DNA of 7,748 bases from Thermoplasmata archaeon (GTDB lineage Archaea; Thermoplasmatota; Thermoplasmata; Lutacidiplasmatales; UBA184). The DNA lies in the NCBI GenBank assembly GCA_030043405.1, contig JASHXS010000130.1:1-7748 (forward strand). The letters run 5' to 3'. Shown piece by piece: positions 1 to 5,850 of this stretch. The notes below the pieces were generated by a model. The model ran no database searches, had not been told where the DNA came from, and was given only the letters and a program-made list of their open reading frames with translations. The translations under genes and the position numbers were made by a program. The number at the start of each line of letters is the position of its first letter. Within the stretch, counting starts at the first letter, position 1.

Positions 1-1502
1 GTGGGGGAGCCCTCGCCGACCTCGCGATCCTGGTGATCGACGTGCGCGAAGGGGTCATGCCGCAGACCCGCGAGTCGATCCAGATCCTTCGGCACGAAAA
101 GACCCCGTTCGCGGTCGCGTTGACGAAGATCGACCTGCTGACGGGATGGCGAAAGCCCCAGGGACCGGTGCCGCTGGCGGAGCAGCTCTCCAAGGGCGGG
201 TCGGAATTCCAGAAGACGCTGGACGCGAGACTGTACGCGGTCGCGGAGGAGCTCGTCGGCGCGGGCTTCTCGGCCGAACGGTACGACCGTGTCAGCGACT
301 TCACGCGCAACGTCGGCATCGTACCGCTCTCCGCGAAGAGCGGGGTCGGCGTTCCGGAGCTCATCGCCCTGCTGGTGGGTCTTTCCCAGCGGTTCCTCAA
401 GGAAGAACTCCGCCTCGAGGCCGGCAGTGCCGAAGCGACGATCCTCGAGCGGAGCGACCAGAAGGGCGTCGGACCGGTCGGGAGCATCATCCTCTATCGC
501 GGACGGCTGCGCGTGGGCGACGAGGTGGTGGTGACCGGGCGAACCCAGACCTTCGCGAACCGGGTGCGGGGCATCTATCGACCGGTGCCGCTGAAGGCCG
601 ACAAGCACCCGAAGCACGTCCGCCTCGAGTCGCTGCCCGAGGTCTCGGCGGCGGCCGGCGTCTACGTGGCGGTCCCTGGCATCGAAGACGCCCTGCCTGG
701 CGGCCTGCTGCGCGTGGTCGAAGGCGACGAGGAACGCGCCCGGGTGACGGAGGAGTTGACCCAGCAGAGCCACCCGGTCGCGGACCTGGCCCCTTCCGGG
801 ATTGCGATCTACGCAGACACCCTCGGCGGCCTGGAGGCGCTCGCATTCGAGTGCCGGGAGAAACAAATCCCGGTCCATGAGGCGGGAGTCGGGCCCGTCG
901 GCCGACCGACCATCCTCCGCATGGCCGACGTGAAGGACCCGACCCATCGGGCGGTGCTGGCCTTCAACGTGCCGGTCCTTCCCGAGGCGCTGCCGGAAGG
1001 GGAGGCGGGCCCGGTCCGGGTCGTGAAGGGCGAGGTGATGTATCGCCTGATCGAGGAGTACTCGGCGTGGCGAGCCGAGCGCCTCCGGGAGATCCAGGCG
1101 CAGCGTCGGCTGGCCCTGGTCCACCCGGCGAAACTCGAGGTCCTTGAGGGGTTCATCTTCCGCGTATCGAAGCCGGCGATCGTGGGGATCAAGGTGCTCG
1201 GAGGCACACTACGGCCCGGCGTCCGGCTGATGCATTTGGACGGGACCGAGGTGGGGGTGCTAAAGTCGCTGCAACGGGAGAACGAATCCGTCCAGGCGGC
1301 CGAGGAGCAGGAAGAACTGGCCGCGTCCATCGACGGGGCAGTGGTCGGACGCAATCTGAAGGCCGGGGACGTCCTTCTCGTCAGCGTGCCGGAGAGCGCC
1401 GCCCGTTCCCTGCGGGGGCAGACCCTTACGCCCAAGGAACTCGAGATCCTCGAAGAGGTCGTCCGGCTCCACCGGACCAGTCACCCGTTCTGGGGTCAGT
1501 GA
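1..1502 (+). CDS. infB: Translation initiation factor aIF5B (IF-2 family GTPase), 5' end outside the window
   Basis: This is the ribosome-dependent GTPase that promotes subunit joining and initiator-tRNA placement in Archaea (family knowledge). The reading frame is open from base 3, where it reads GGALADLAIL, the stretch that follows the G3 motif (DTPGH) in aIF5B. The P-loop, switch I and G3 therefore lie to the left, and about 100 residues are missing compared with the usual ~600. The G4 motif is TKID (123-134) instead of the commoner NKID, and G5 is SAK (330-338). Domain II follows (about 420-800, with GSIILYRGRLRVGDEVVV), then domain III (about 800-1020). Domain IV starts near 1130 (EVLEGFIFRVSKPAIVGIKV) and ends in the C-terminal helix and HPFWGQ, the region that contacts initiation factor 1A in relatives. 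The TGA stop at 1500-1502 overlaps the stop of the convergent membrane-protein gene. No frameshift is seen. Identification is very secure. Confidence 0.97.
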   Translation, partial: GGALADLAILVIDVREGVMPQTRESIQILRHEKTPFAVALTKIDLLTGWRKPQGPVPLAEQLSKGGSEFQKTLDARLYAVAEELVGAGFSAERYDRVSDFTRNVGIVPLSAKSGVGVPELIALLVGLSQRFLKEELRLEAGSAEATILERSDQKGVGPVGSIILYRGRLRVGDEVVVTGRTQTFANRVRGIYRPVPLKADKHPKHVRLESLPEVSAAAGVYVAVPGIEDALPGGLLRVVEGDEERARVTEELTQQSHPVADLAPSGIAIYADTLGGLEALAFECREKQIPVHEAGVGPVGRPTILRMADVKDPTHRAVLAFNVPVLPEALPEGEAGPVRVVKGEVMYRLIEEYSAWRAERLREIQAQRRLALVHPAKLEVLEGFIFRVSKPAIVGIKVLGGTLRPGVRLMHLDGTEVGVLKSLQRENESVQAAEEQEELAASIDGAVVGRNLKAGDVLLVSVPESAARSLRGQTLTPKELEILEEVVRLHRTSHPFWGQ

Positions 1503-2173
1503 GCCGCCGGCGGCTCCGGCCCATCGGACTCCAGGTCCGCGTCGTCCTCGAACGGGTCGTCGAGCGGGTCGTGGTCGCGCGGCACGGGCGCCGGGTACCG
1601 CGGGAGGACGGGGGCCGGCTCATCGTACACCCCCCGGCGCAGGAACAGTCCCAGGAAGGCGGCCATCCCACCCAAGGCGACGAGCAGGACCGCGCCCGCC
1701 AGGATGGTCAGTTCGGCCCATCCCGGGATGTTGTTCGAGTTGGTCGCATACGACTCGAGGGCACTCCCGGCGAACGACGTGTTCGACAGGTGGGTGTTGT
1801 ACAACGAGAGCAGGAAGGGGAAGGTGAGAGCCCCCGAGTGCGTCCACAGCCCCGAGGCGTTGGCGGACCACGACACCAGGGCGGGCCCGGACATGCAATA
1901 GTGGGAGACCGAGGAGCAGGGGATCCCCTGGTACAGACTGACCGCAAGTGTCTGGGTCGAGCTCCACGAGATCGAGAACGTACCGGACGACGTGTTGACC
2001 CCCGATACCACCCCGACCCGATCCTGGTAGGGCACGATGTTAGGGGCCGAGATCGCCCGGGTCTGCGTGTACGTGTGGGACGGGGTGGTGCCCGGGAGGA
2101 TGAAACCGGTGACCCCGAGGATCGCCCCCACGACGGCCAGCGCTACGCCGATGGCCAGAAGTCCGGTCCGCAC
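1496..2173 (-). CDS. Unrecognised two-TM membrane protein with extracytoplasmic domain and acidic proline-rich tail
   Basis: I do not recognise the family. From the GTG at 2173 the protein has 225 residues. TM helix 1 is at about 4-27 and TM helix 2 at about 153-177, followed by RR at 179-180, so both ends should be cytoplasmic. The roughly 120-residue loop between them is rich in Ser, Thr and Asn, looks beta-rich, and has two cysteines spaced C-x6-C (C86, C93) that could form a disulphide. It carries three N-x-S/T sites (N60, N105, N131), suggesting an N-glycosylated surface domain. The tail (about 183-225) is rich in Pro and Asp/Glu and includes a DPLDDPFEDD stretch. The frame stays open upstream to an ATG at 2599, but that would overlap the TFB coding region on the other strand and adds low-complexity sequence, so I took the first in-frame start before TM1. 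No Shine-Dalgarno is visible, so the start is uncertain. Confidence 0.72.
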   Translation of the reverse strand: MRTGLLAIGVALAVVGAILGVTGFILPGTTPSHTYTQTRAISAPNIVPYQDRVGVVSGVNTSSGTFSISWSSTQTLAVSLYQGIPCSSVSHYCMSGPALVSWSANASGLWTHSGALTFPFLLSLYNTHLSNTSFAGSALESYATNSNNIPGWAELTILAGAVLLVALGGMAAFLGLFLRRGVYDEPAPVLPRYPAPVPRDHDPLDDPFEDDADLESDGPEPPAAH

Positions 2174-2197
2174 GGGCCGGGGATGCCCAAAAGGGTA

Positions 2198-2206
2198 GGA
2201 ATAGAC
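2198..2206 (-). promoter_or_regulatory. Weak alternative TATA candidate for the membrane-protein gene
   Basis: On the minus strand this reads GTCTATTCC, centred about 29 bp before the proposed GTG start at 2173. If used, it would give an almost leaderless mRNA, which would fit the lack of a Shine-Dalgarno. It matches a TATA consensus poorly and is offered only as an alternative to the shared element at 2249-2255. Confidence 0.3.
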
Positions 2207-2248
2207 TTCCGCTCGAGCGGGGCGGGGGGAAGCGGCCCCGCCGCCCCG

Positions 2249-2255
2249 ATATATA
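2249..2255. promoter_or_regulatory. Near-palindromic TATA box in the gap between the membrane-protein gene and tfb
   Basis: ATATATA is the only strong AT-rich run in the 108-bp divergent gap and sits in GC-rich sequence. Read to the right, its centre is about 25 bp before base 2277 and 30 bp before the GTG of tfb, the spacing expected for a leaderless or nearly leaderless archaeal transcript. Because the element reads almost the same on both strands, it could also recruit TBP for the leftward gene, giving a leader of about 50 nt before 2173. No clear purine-rich BRE is visible on either side, so direction cannot be read from the sequence. Confidence 0.7.
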
Positions 2256-2276
2256 GGACCGCCGGCGTACCGTGAG

Positions 2277-2285
2277 ATGCTGTGA
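2277..2285 (+). other. Two-codon ATG-CTG-TGA reading frame overlapping the tfb start codon
   Basis: An ATG at 2277 lies about 25 bp from the TATA centre, where transcription should begin. It is followed by CTG and a TGA (2283-2285) that overlaps the tfb GTG (2282-2284) in the arrangement GTGA. If the transcript begins at or near 2277, ribosomes could start on this minimal frame and then re-start on tfb. The arrangement is seen directly; any role in translation is inference and it may be chance. Confidence 0.3.
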
Positions 2286-3238
2286 CAGAGTCGGGGACTG
2301 TCTCCAGCAGTGTGCCCGTGGGGCCCGCCTGCCCCATGTGCAAGAGCACGCACCGGATCTCCGACCCCGTGCGCTCCGAAGTTTGCTGCGCGGAGTGCGG
2401 CTTGGTGTTTGAGGCGGGCGAGCTGTTGGCGACGCCACCGCCCCTCTCCGACTCCCCCAGTTCGGATGGCAGCGGACGCGGCATCGGGCCGTTCGCCCGA
2501 CCGGGCGGCACCCGTCGGACCTTGGGTTCGACCCTGTCCCTCGCTCGCGACGGTCAGGGCAAGCGCCTCGACTGGCACCGACGCTACGAATTCCAGCACC
2601 TGAAGCGCGTCATGCAGCGCCAGACCGCTCGGGTCGCGGACGGCCCGTTGGACCGCTCGCCCGCCCGCAGCGAGATCGCGCAGGCGGCCGAGCGAATGGG
2701 TCTCCCACCCGTGGTGCTCGCGGAGGCGGAAGAGATCTACCGGGAGTCGAAGGTTCGCGGCCTGTTCCGCGGACGGAGCCTACCGGCCAGCGTAGGCGCC
2801 GTGGTCTATGCCGCCTGCCGCCGTTACTCGATCCCGCGCACGCTGGGCGAGGTGGCCAGCGCGGTGGGGGCCCGTCGTTCCGAAGTCGGACGGACCTTCA
2901 AGGTGGTCCAGCGGGGCAGCGGGGTGGCCGTGCCCGGCGTGGGGACCAAGGCCTTCCTCGCACGATACGCCCAAGAGTTGGCCCTCTCCCCCAAGGTTCG
3001 CTCCAACGTCGAGGCGATGCTGGACGCCGCCCGCGACGACCCGGAGCTGTCCGGCCTTTCGCCCCACGGGCTCGTGGCCGCCCTCATCTATCTCGCCGCG
3101 GAGAAGAATGGCGAGCGCCGCTCTCGGGCCCAGGTTGCCCGAGTGACGACGGTGACGGAAGTGACGCTTCGCTCGACGAGCCGGATCCTCGAACGGATCT
3201 GGGGGCCCGAGCCCCGGCCGGCCCACCCGCCTACTTGA
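2282..3238 (+). CDS. tfb: Transcription initiation factor B (TFB), divergent form
   Basis: TFB bridges TBP-bound promoter DNA and RNA polymerase. The 318-residue protein starts with a zinc ribbon (C17-x2-C20 and C36-x2-C39, followed by GLVFEAGE). A linker at about 45-100 contains a recognisable TLSLARDGQGKRLDW block, comparable to the B-linker 'TLHDKGLST-IDW' region of other TFBs. Two cyclin-like repeats follow: repeat 1 at about 105-210 (GLFRGRS, YAACRRYSIPRTLGEVA, EVGRTFK) and repeat 2 at about 222-308 (GLVAALIYLAAEKNGERRS, TTVTEVTLRS). The length is normal for the family. The odd point is that the usual 'GPEWRAFD'-like motif just after the zinc ribbon is missing, replaced by a Pro/Ser/Gly-rich segment, so this may be an alternative or specialised TFB. 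GTG 2282 is chosen because of the TATA box 30 bp upstream. The TGA stop overlaps the convergent winged-helix gene by 8 bp. Confidence 0.93.
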   Translation: MTESGTVSSSVPVGPACPMCKSTHRISDPVRSEVCCAECGLVFEAGELLATPPPLSDSPSSDGSGRGIGPFARPGGTRRTLGSTLSLARDGQGKRLDWHRRYEFQHLKRVMQRQTARVADGPLDRSPARSEIAQAAERMGLPPVVLAEAEEIYRESKVRGLFRGRSLPASVGAVVYAACRRYSIPRTLGEVASAVGARRSEVGRTFKVVQRGSGVAVPGVGTKAFLARYAQELALSPKVRSNVEAMLDAARDDPELSGLSPHGLVAALIYLAAEKNGERRSRAQVARVTTVTEVTLRSTSRILERIWGPEPRPAHPPT

Positions 3239-3455
3239 GCAGGAAGTACCCGGCCGCCTTCTCGCGCACTTTGCGGCGGGCCCACCCTTTGTTCTGCAGC
3301 TCTTGGAGGGCGTTCAGCACCATGTTCTTCGGGAGCTTGGCCGCCTGGGTGATCCGCTCGGCCGTGCCCATCTTTTCCTCGACGGTGTAGGCGAGATCCT
3401 TCATCGCCTTGTACACCTTCACGGCGTTCGCGCTGACCTCGTCCTCAATCCCCAT
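3231..3455 (-). CDS. Small winged-helix DNA-binding domain protein
   Basis: From the ATG at 3455 this is a 74-residue, Lys/Arg-rich protein made of one predicted winged helix-turn-helix. Helix 1 is around ANAVKVYKAMKDLAYTVEE. A two-helix HTH follows around ERITQAAKLPKNMVLNALQELQNKG, and a basic wing (WARRKVREKAAGYFLLK) ends the chain. It probably binds DNA as a transcription regulator or chromatin-associated factor, but no target can be deduced. A GTG at 3488 would add 11 residues (MRPSPARSGTP); that extension is unlike the rest and leaves no room for a promoter, so the internal ATG is preferred. The only AT-rich promoter candidate upstream is at about 3489-3498, giving a leader of roughly 10-15 nt. 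The TAG stop (3231-3233) lies inside the end of tfb, so the genes converge. Real-gene confidence is high; function is tentative. Confidence 0.8.
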   Translation of the reverse strand: MGIEDEVSANAVKVYKAMKDLAYTVEEKMGTAERITQAAKLPKNMVLNALQELQNKGWARRKVREKAAGYFLLK

Positions 3456-3488
3456 CGGCGTCCCCGAGCGGGCGGGGGACGGCCGCAC

Positions 3489-3498
3489 TCTTAATCTT
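3489..3498. promoter_or_regulatory. AT-rich core promoter patch between the winged-helix and deacetylase genes
   Basis: The patch TCTTAATCTT (TTAA core 3491-3494) is the only AT-rich stretch in a 77-bp gap. Leftward, transcription about 26 bp away would begin near 3467, just before the ATG at 3455. Rightward it would begin near 3520, just before the GTG at 3533. One TATA-like element may thus serve both genes, which would make their transcription compete or couple. The direct evidence is composition and spacing only. Confidence 0.5.
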
Positions 3499-3519
3499 GG
3501 CGGCCGCCGCTCGCCCGTC

Positions 3520-3524
3520 GGAGG
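3520..3524 (+). promoter_or_regulatory. Shine-Dalgarno GGAGG that decides the deacetylase start
   Basis: GGAGG lies 8 nt before GTG 3533. It favours that GTG over the in-frame TTG at 3497, which would add 12 residues (MAAAARPSEARA), would overlap the proposed promoter patch and has no ribosome site of its own. Confidence 0.55.
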
Positions 3525-3532
3525 CGAGGGCG

Positions 3533-4684
3533 GTGAGCCGGGCGCCGGGACTGCTCGTCTGGGATCCCCGGTTCCTCGAGTATGACTTTGGCCCGGACCA
3601 CCCCTTCACCGAGCGTAGCCGTCGCTCCGCCGTCGACCTGTGGAGAACCTTGGTCCCCCCCGGTGCGAAGTTCGAAGAGGCGGGAGAGCTCGAGCCCGCC
3701 TCGCGGGCGGTGCTGGAAAGGTTCCACGAGTCCGCGTACCTCGATCGCGTGGAGGAGTGCAGCGCTCGGGGCTCCCGAGCCCCGCTCGACCAAGGAGACA
3801 CCCCGGCCTTCCACGGGTGCTTCGAGGCGGCGGCCCGCATCGTGCAGGGGGGCGTGCAAGCCGTCGACCATGCCCTGGCGCATCGGACCGCCGCGTTCCA
3901 CCCCAGCGGCGGACTCCATCACGCCCACCCGGGGGCCGCGAGCGGTTTCTGCATCTTCAACGACCTCGCGGTCGCCGTCGCCGGCCCCGTGCGCGACGGG
4001 CGTCGGGTGGCGTACATCGACCTGGACGCGCATCACGGGGACGGCGTGATGTACGGATTCTACCGGTCTGGTCGGGTGCTCGACATCGACTTTCACCAGG
4101 ACGGCCGGACCCTCTTCCCCGGGCGGGGCTTCGTCCAGGAGGTGGGCGAGGGGGACGGCGCCGGGCTGAAGGTCAATGTCCCCCTACCCCCCTTGGCCGG
4201 CGACCGGGCCCTGCTCTCGATCTTCGAGCGGGTCGTACCGACCCTGCTCCGGTCGTTCCGACCCGATCTGATCATCGTGCAGCACGGCGCCGACGGTCAC
4301 GCGGGAGACCCTCTCACCGCGCTCCAATACACGCGAGAGTCGTTCGACCGGATCGATCAGCTCGTGGGCGCGCTCGCCACGGAGCTCTCGGAGGGCCGGC
4401 TCGTGGTGGCGGGCGGCGGCGGGTACCGGCCCGAGTCGGTGGCCCGCGTTTTGGCCCGGGCCGGGGCCCGGGCCCTGGGCTGGCCGGTTCCTGAACCCTC
4501 CACACCGCTCCCAGATGCCTGGCGTGCCGGATTCTCTACCGAATTCGGACGAGCCGCTCCGGTCGACTGGGCCGCACCGGTAGGGGTGCCGGCGCTCCGT
4601 TGGCAAGCGTCGGACGCGGACGCCCTGATCCGGGAGCTGTCGACCCAGTTGGGGGTACGTTTCCCAGAGTCTGGCGCGCCCTAG
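3533..4684 (+). CDS. Histone-deacetylase-superfamily enzyme, AcuC-like
   Basis: This is a zinc-dependent amide hydrolase of the arginase/HDAC fold, 383 residues, matching the length of AcuC proteins. All class I active-site residues are present: the His pair in GLHHAHPGAASGF (H129, H130), the metal ligands in DLDAHHGDG (D165, H167) and in QHGADGHAGDP (D254), and the transition-state Tyr in GGGGY (Y298). The segment FHQDGRTLFPGRGF is typical of AcuC. In Bacillus AcuC deacetylates acetyl-CoA synthetase; other family members act on chromatin proteins or on small acetylated amines. The substrate here cannot be read from the sequence. The gene is flanked by a winged-helix DNA-binding protein (divergent, 77 bp away) and a YkgJ-type protein (convergent, sharing the CTAG stop at 4681-4684). 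It is likely cytoplasmic, as no signal peptide is seen. Family assignment is secure; role is open. Confidence 0.93.
   Translation: MSRAPGLLVWDPRFLEYDFGPDHPFTERSRRSAVDLWRTLVPPGAKFEEAGELEPASRAVLERFHESAYLDRVEECSARGSRAPLDQGDTPAFHGCFEAAARIVQGGVQAVDHALAHRTAAFHPSGGLHHAHPGAASGFCIFNDLAVAVAGPVRDGRRVAYIDLDAHHGDGVMYGFYRSGRVLDIDFHQDGRTLFPGRGFVQEVGEGDGAGLKVNVPLPPLAGDRALLSIFERVVPTLLRSFRPDLIIVQHGADGHAGDPLTALQYTRESFDRIDQLVGALATELSEGRLVVAGGGGYRPESVARVLARAGARALGWPVPEPSTPLPDAWRAGFSTEFGRAAPVDWAAPVGVPALRWQASDADALIRELSTQLGVRFPESGAP
4453..4475. repeat. Short GC-only direct repeat with palindromic units inside the deacetylase gene
   Basis: The 10-mer GGCCCGGGCC occurs at 4453-4462 and again at 4465-4474, and each copy is its own reverse complement. 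It encodes part of an Ala/Arg/Gly stretch (LARAGARALG) and could fold into a very stable hairpin in mRNA. It is most simply explained by GC-rich codon choice in a low-complexity helix. Confidence 0.5.
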
Positions 4685-5733
4685 AGTCGCGCGCCCCACG
4701 TGGGCCGGTCCAGCAGGTCCTGGTCGGTCGCTCGGATACCCTCCTCGACGTCCCGAGCCGACAGGGCACCGGAGCCCCCCCGGAGGCCCCGCTTCCGCAC
4801 GTCCGCCCGGCTCAACACCATCGCCCCGATCGCGCGGAGCTCCGCCTCGACCTCGTCGCGGACGGTCGCCGAAGAGTCCGCCCCTATCGTCGGGATCACC
4901 GTACCGAAGAGAGCGTCTCGCTCGAGAAAGTAGGACAGGTACCCGCGGAGCAACTCCTGTCCTTCGACGCTCAGCTCCGGGGGTCGATCCGGCGGGGGCA
5001 CTACGCCCAACGGTTCGGAGCCGCCCGTCGCCCGGAGTTCGAGCAGCTCCCAGCCGCCGAGCCCGCCCGCCAGCGCCACGGGCCCTGGGCGCCCGTCAAA
5101 GAAGAGCGGAAGACGCTCGAGCCCGTCCGCCGCCTCGGGCGGATCTTCGCAAGGAAAGTCCTCCGGCCGGGGCATCGGGAGGCGGCTCTGGAACTCTCTC
5201 CGGACCTCCTCCTCATCGACCCATCTCCCCGCTCGCTCGAGGGCGGATCGGTACCGACGATGTCGCCGCTGGGCCTCGGAGCGAAGCCGGCTCCCCCGAG
5301 TCCCCCATCGTCGGCGCACCACCGCCAGCTCCGGTTCGAGCCCCATCGCAGGTCCGCGCTCGGCCCACGGCGTCCGCGAGCGCAGGCTCGAGAGATCGAG
5401 GCCGGGGCAGGAGAGGACCAAGGTCGCCTGAGCGCGTTCCCCGATGTGTACATCCACGGGATACTGCTGACAGGGGCTCGGCCGGGCCGACCAGCCCCGA
5501 CAGCGCTGGTTGTCCAGGAGCTGGCAACCTCCCCCCTCCGGTCTCGCCCGCAGGAACGAGGCGTGTCGTTCGATTCGGAGGTCGACCCCCGGCAGGATCT
5601 GGAGGAGCCGCTCTCGCTCCTCCGGCTCGATCCGGGGCTCGGCGTAGCAACAGAGCCCGCAGTCCGGGCGGCAGGTGAAGGCGAAGCCGCCCAAGAGGCG
5701 AAGGTCGACTTCCGCTCCGGTTCCCTCCGCCAT
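4681..5733 (-). CDS. YkgJ-family cysteine-cluster protein with long C-terminal extension
   Basis: The N-terminal ~110 residues match the YkgJ/UPF0153-type metal-binding domain: F-x-C21-x3-C25-G-x-C28-C29, then C70, C78, C88 in C-QQYP, and C109. In this family the cysteines are thought to bind zinc or an Fe-S cluster, and the biochemical role is largely unknown. The domain usually makes up most of the protein. Here another ~240 residues follow, rich in Arg and Glu and probably helical, with one further Cys (DFPCEDPP) and no domain I can name. ATG 5733 is chosen because it lies about 40 bp downstream of a TTAA promoter patch and closely precedes the conserved first Cys. No signal peptide or TM segment is seen, so it is likely cytoplasmic. 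The TAG stop is shared, on the opposite strand, with the deacetylase stop. Confidence 0.82.
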   Translation of the reverse strand: MAEGTGAEVDLRLLGGFAFTCRPDCGLCCYAEPRIEPEERERLLQILPGVDLRIERHASFLRARPEGGGCQLLDNQRCRGWSARPSPCQQYPVDVHIGERAQATLVLSCPGLDLSSLRSRTPWAERGPAMGLEPELAVVRRRWGTRGSRLRSEAQRRHRRYRSALERAGRWVDEEEVRREFQSRLPMPRPEDFPCEDPPEAADGLERLPLFFDGRPGPVALAGGLGGWELLELRATGGSEPLGVVPPPDRPPELSVEGQELLRGYLSYFLERDALFGTVIPTIGADSSATVRDEVEAELRAIGAMVLSRADVRKRGLRGGSGALSARDVEEGIRATDQDLLDRPTWGARL

Positions 5734-5770
5734 CCTCTCGAGCCTACGGCTTCGGGAGACCTCGTGGGAC

Positions 5771-5776
5771 TTAATG
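5771..5776 (-). promoter_or_regulatory. TATA-like element for the YkgJ-family gene
   Basis: On the minus strand this reads CATTAA inside GC-rich DNA. Its centre is about 40 bp before the ATG at 5733, predicting a leader of about 14 nt. The geometry matches the winged-helix gene, whose TTAA patch is about 38 bp before its ATG. Confidence 0.45.
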
Positions 5777-5819
5777 CGGGGTCCCCGGGCGACGCCGCGG
5801 ACGGTTCACGAACGCCGAA

Positions 5820-5826
5820 CCTTTAA
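5820..5826 (+). promoter_or_regulatory. TATA-like element for the CBS-domain gene (leaderless)
   Basis: CCTTTAA is centred about 27 bp before ATG 5851, so transcription should begin at or next to the start codon. No Shine-Dalgarno is seen between them, in keeping with a leaderless mRNA. Confidence 0.55.
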
Positions 5827-5850
5827 CAGGGGGCGCCGTGGCGACCGACG

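Noticed and set aside
1499..2275. A 258-codon open frame on the + strand
   Set aside because: It is antisense to the membrane protein. Its product is dominated by Arg, Gly and Val with no domain, while the minus frame shows two proper TM helices.
2174..2599. N-terminal extension of the membrane-protein frame back to an ATG at 2599
   Set aside because: It would run antisense through the TFB zinc ribbon and linker, adds low-complexity Ala/Gly/Arg sequence before TM1, and would place the start inside a conserved gene.
3640..4494. A 284-codon + frame and a 201-codon minus frame (3491-4096) over the deacetylase
   Set aside because: Both overlap the intact HDAC active-site motifs in the real frame and encode only low-complexity Arg/Gly/Pro sequence.
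4600..5826. A 408-codon open frame on the + strand
   Set aside because: It is antisense to the YkgJ-family gene, whose cysteine pattern is clearly real. The + product is Arg/Pro-rich with no motif, as expected of a GC-rich shadow frame.
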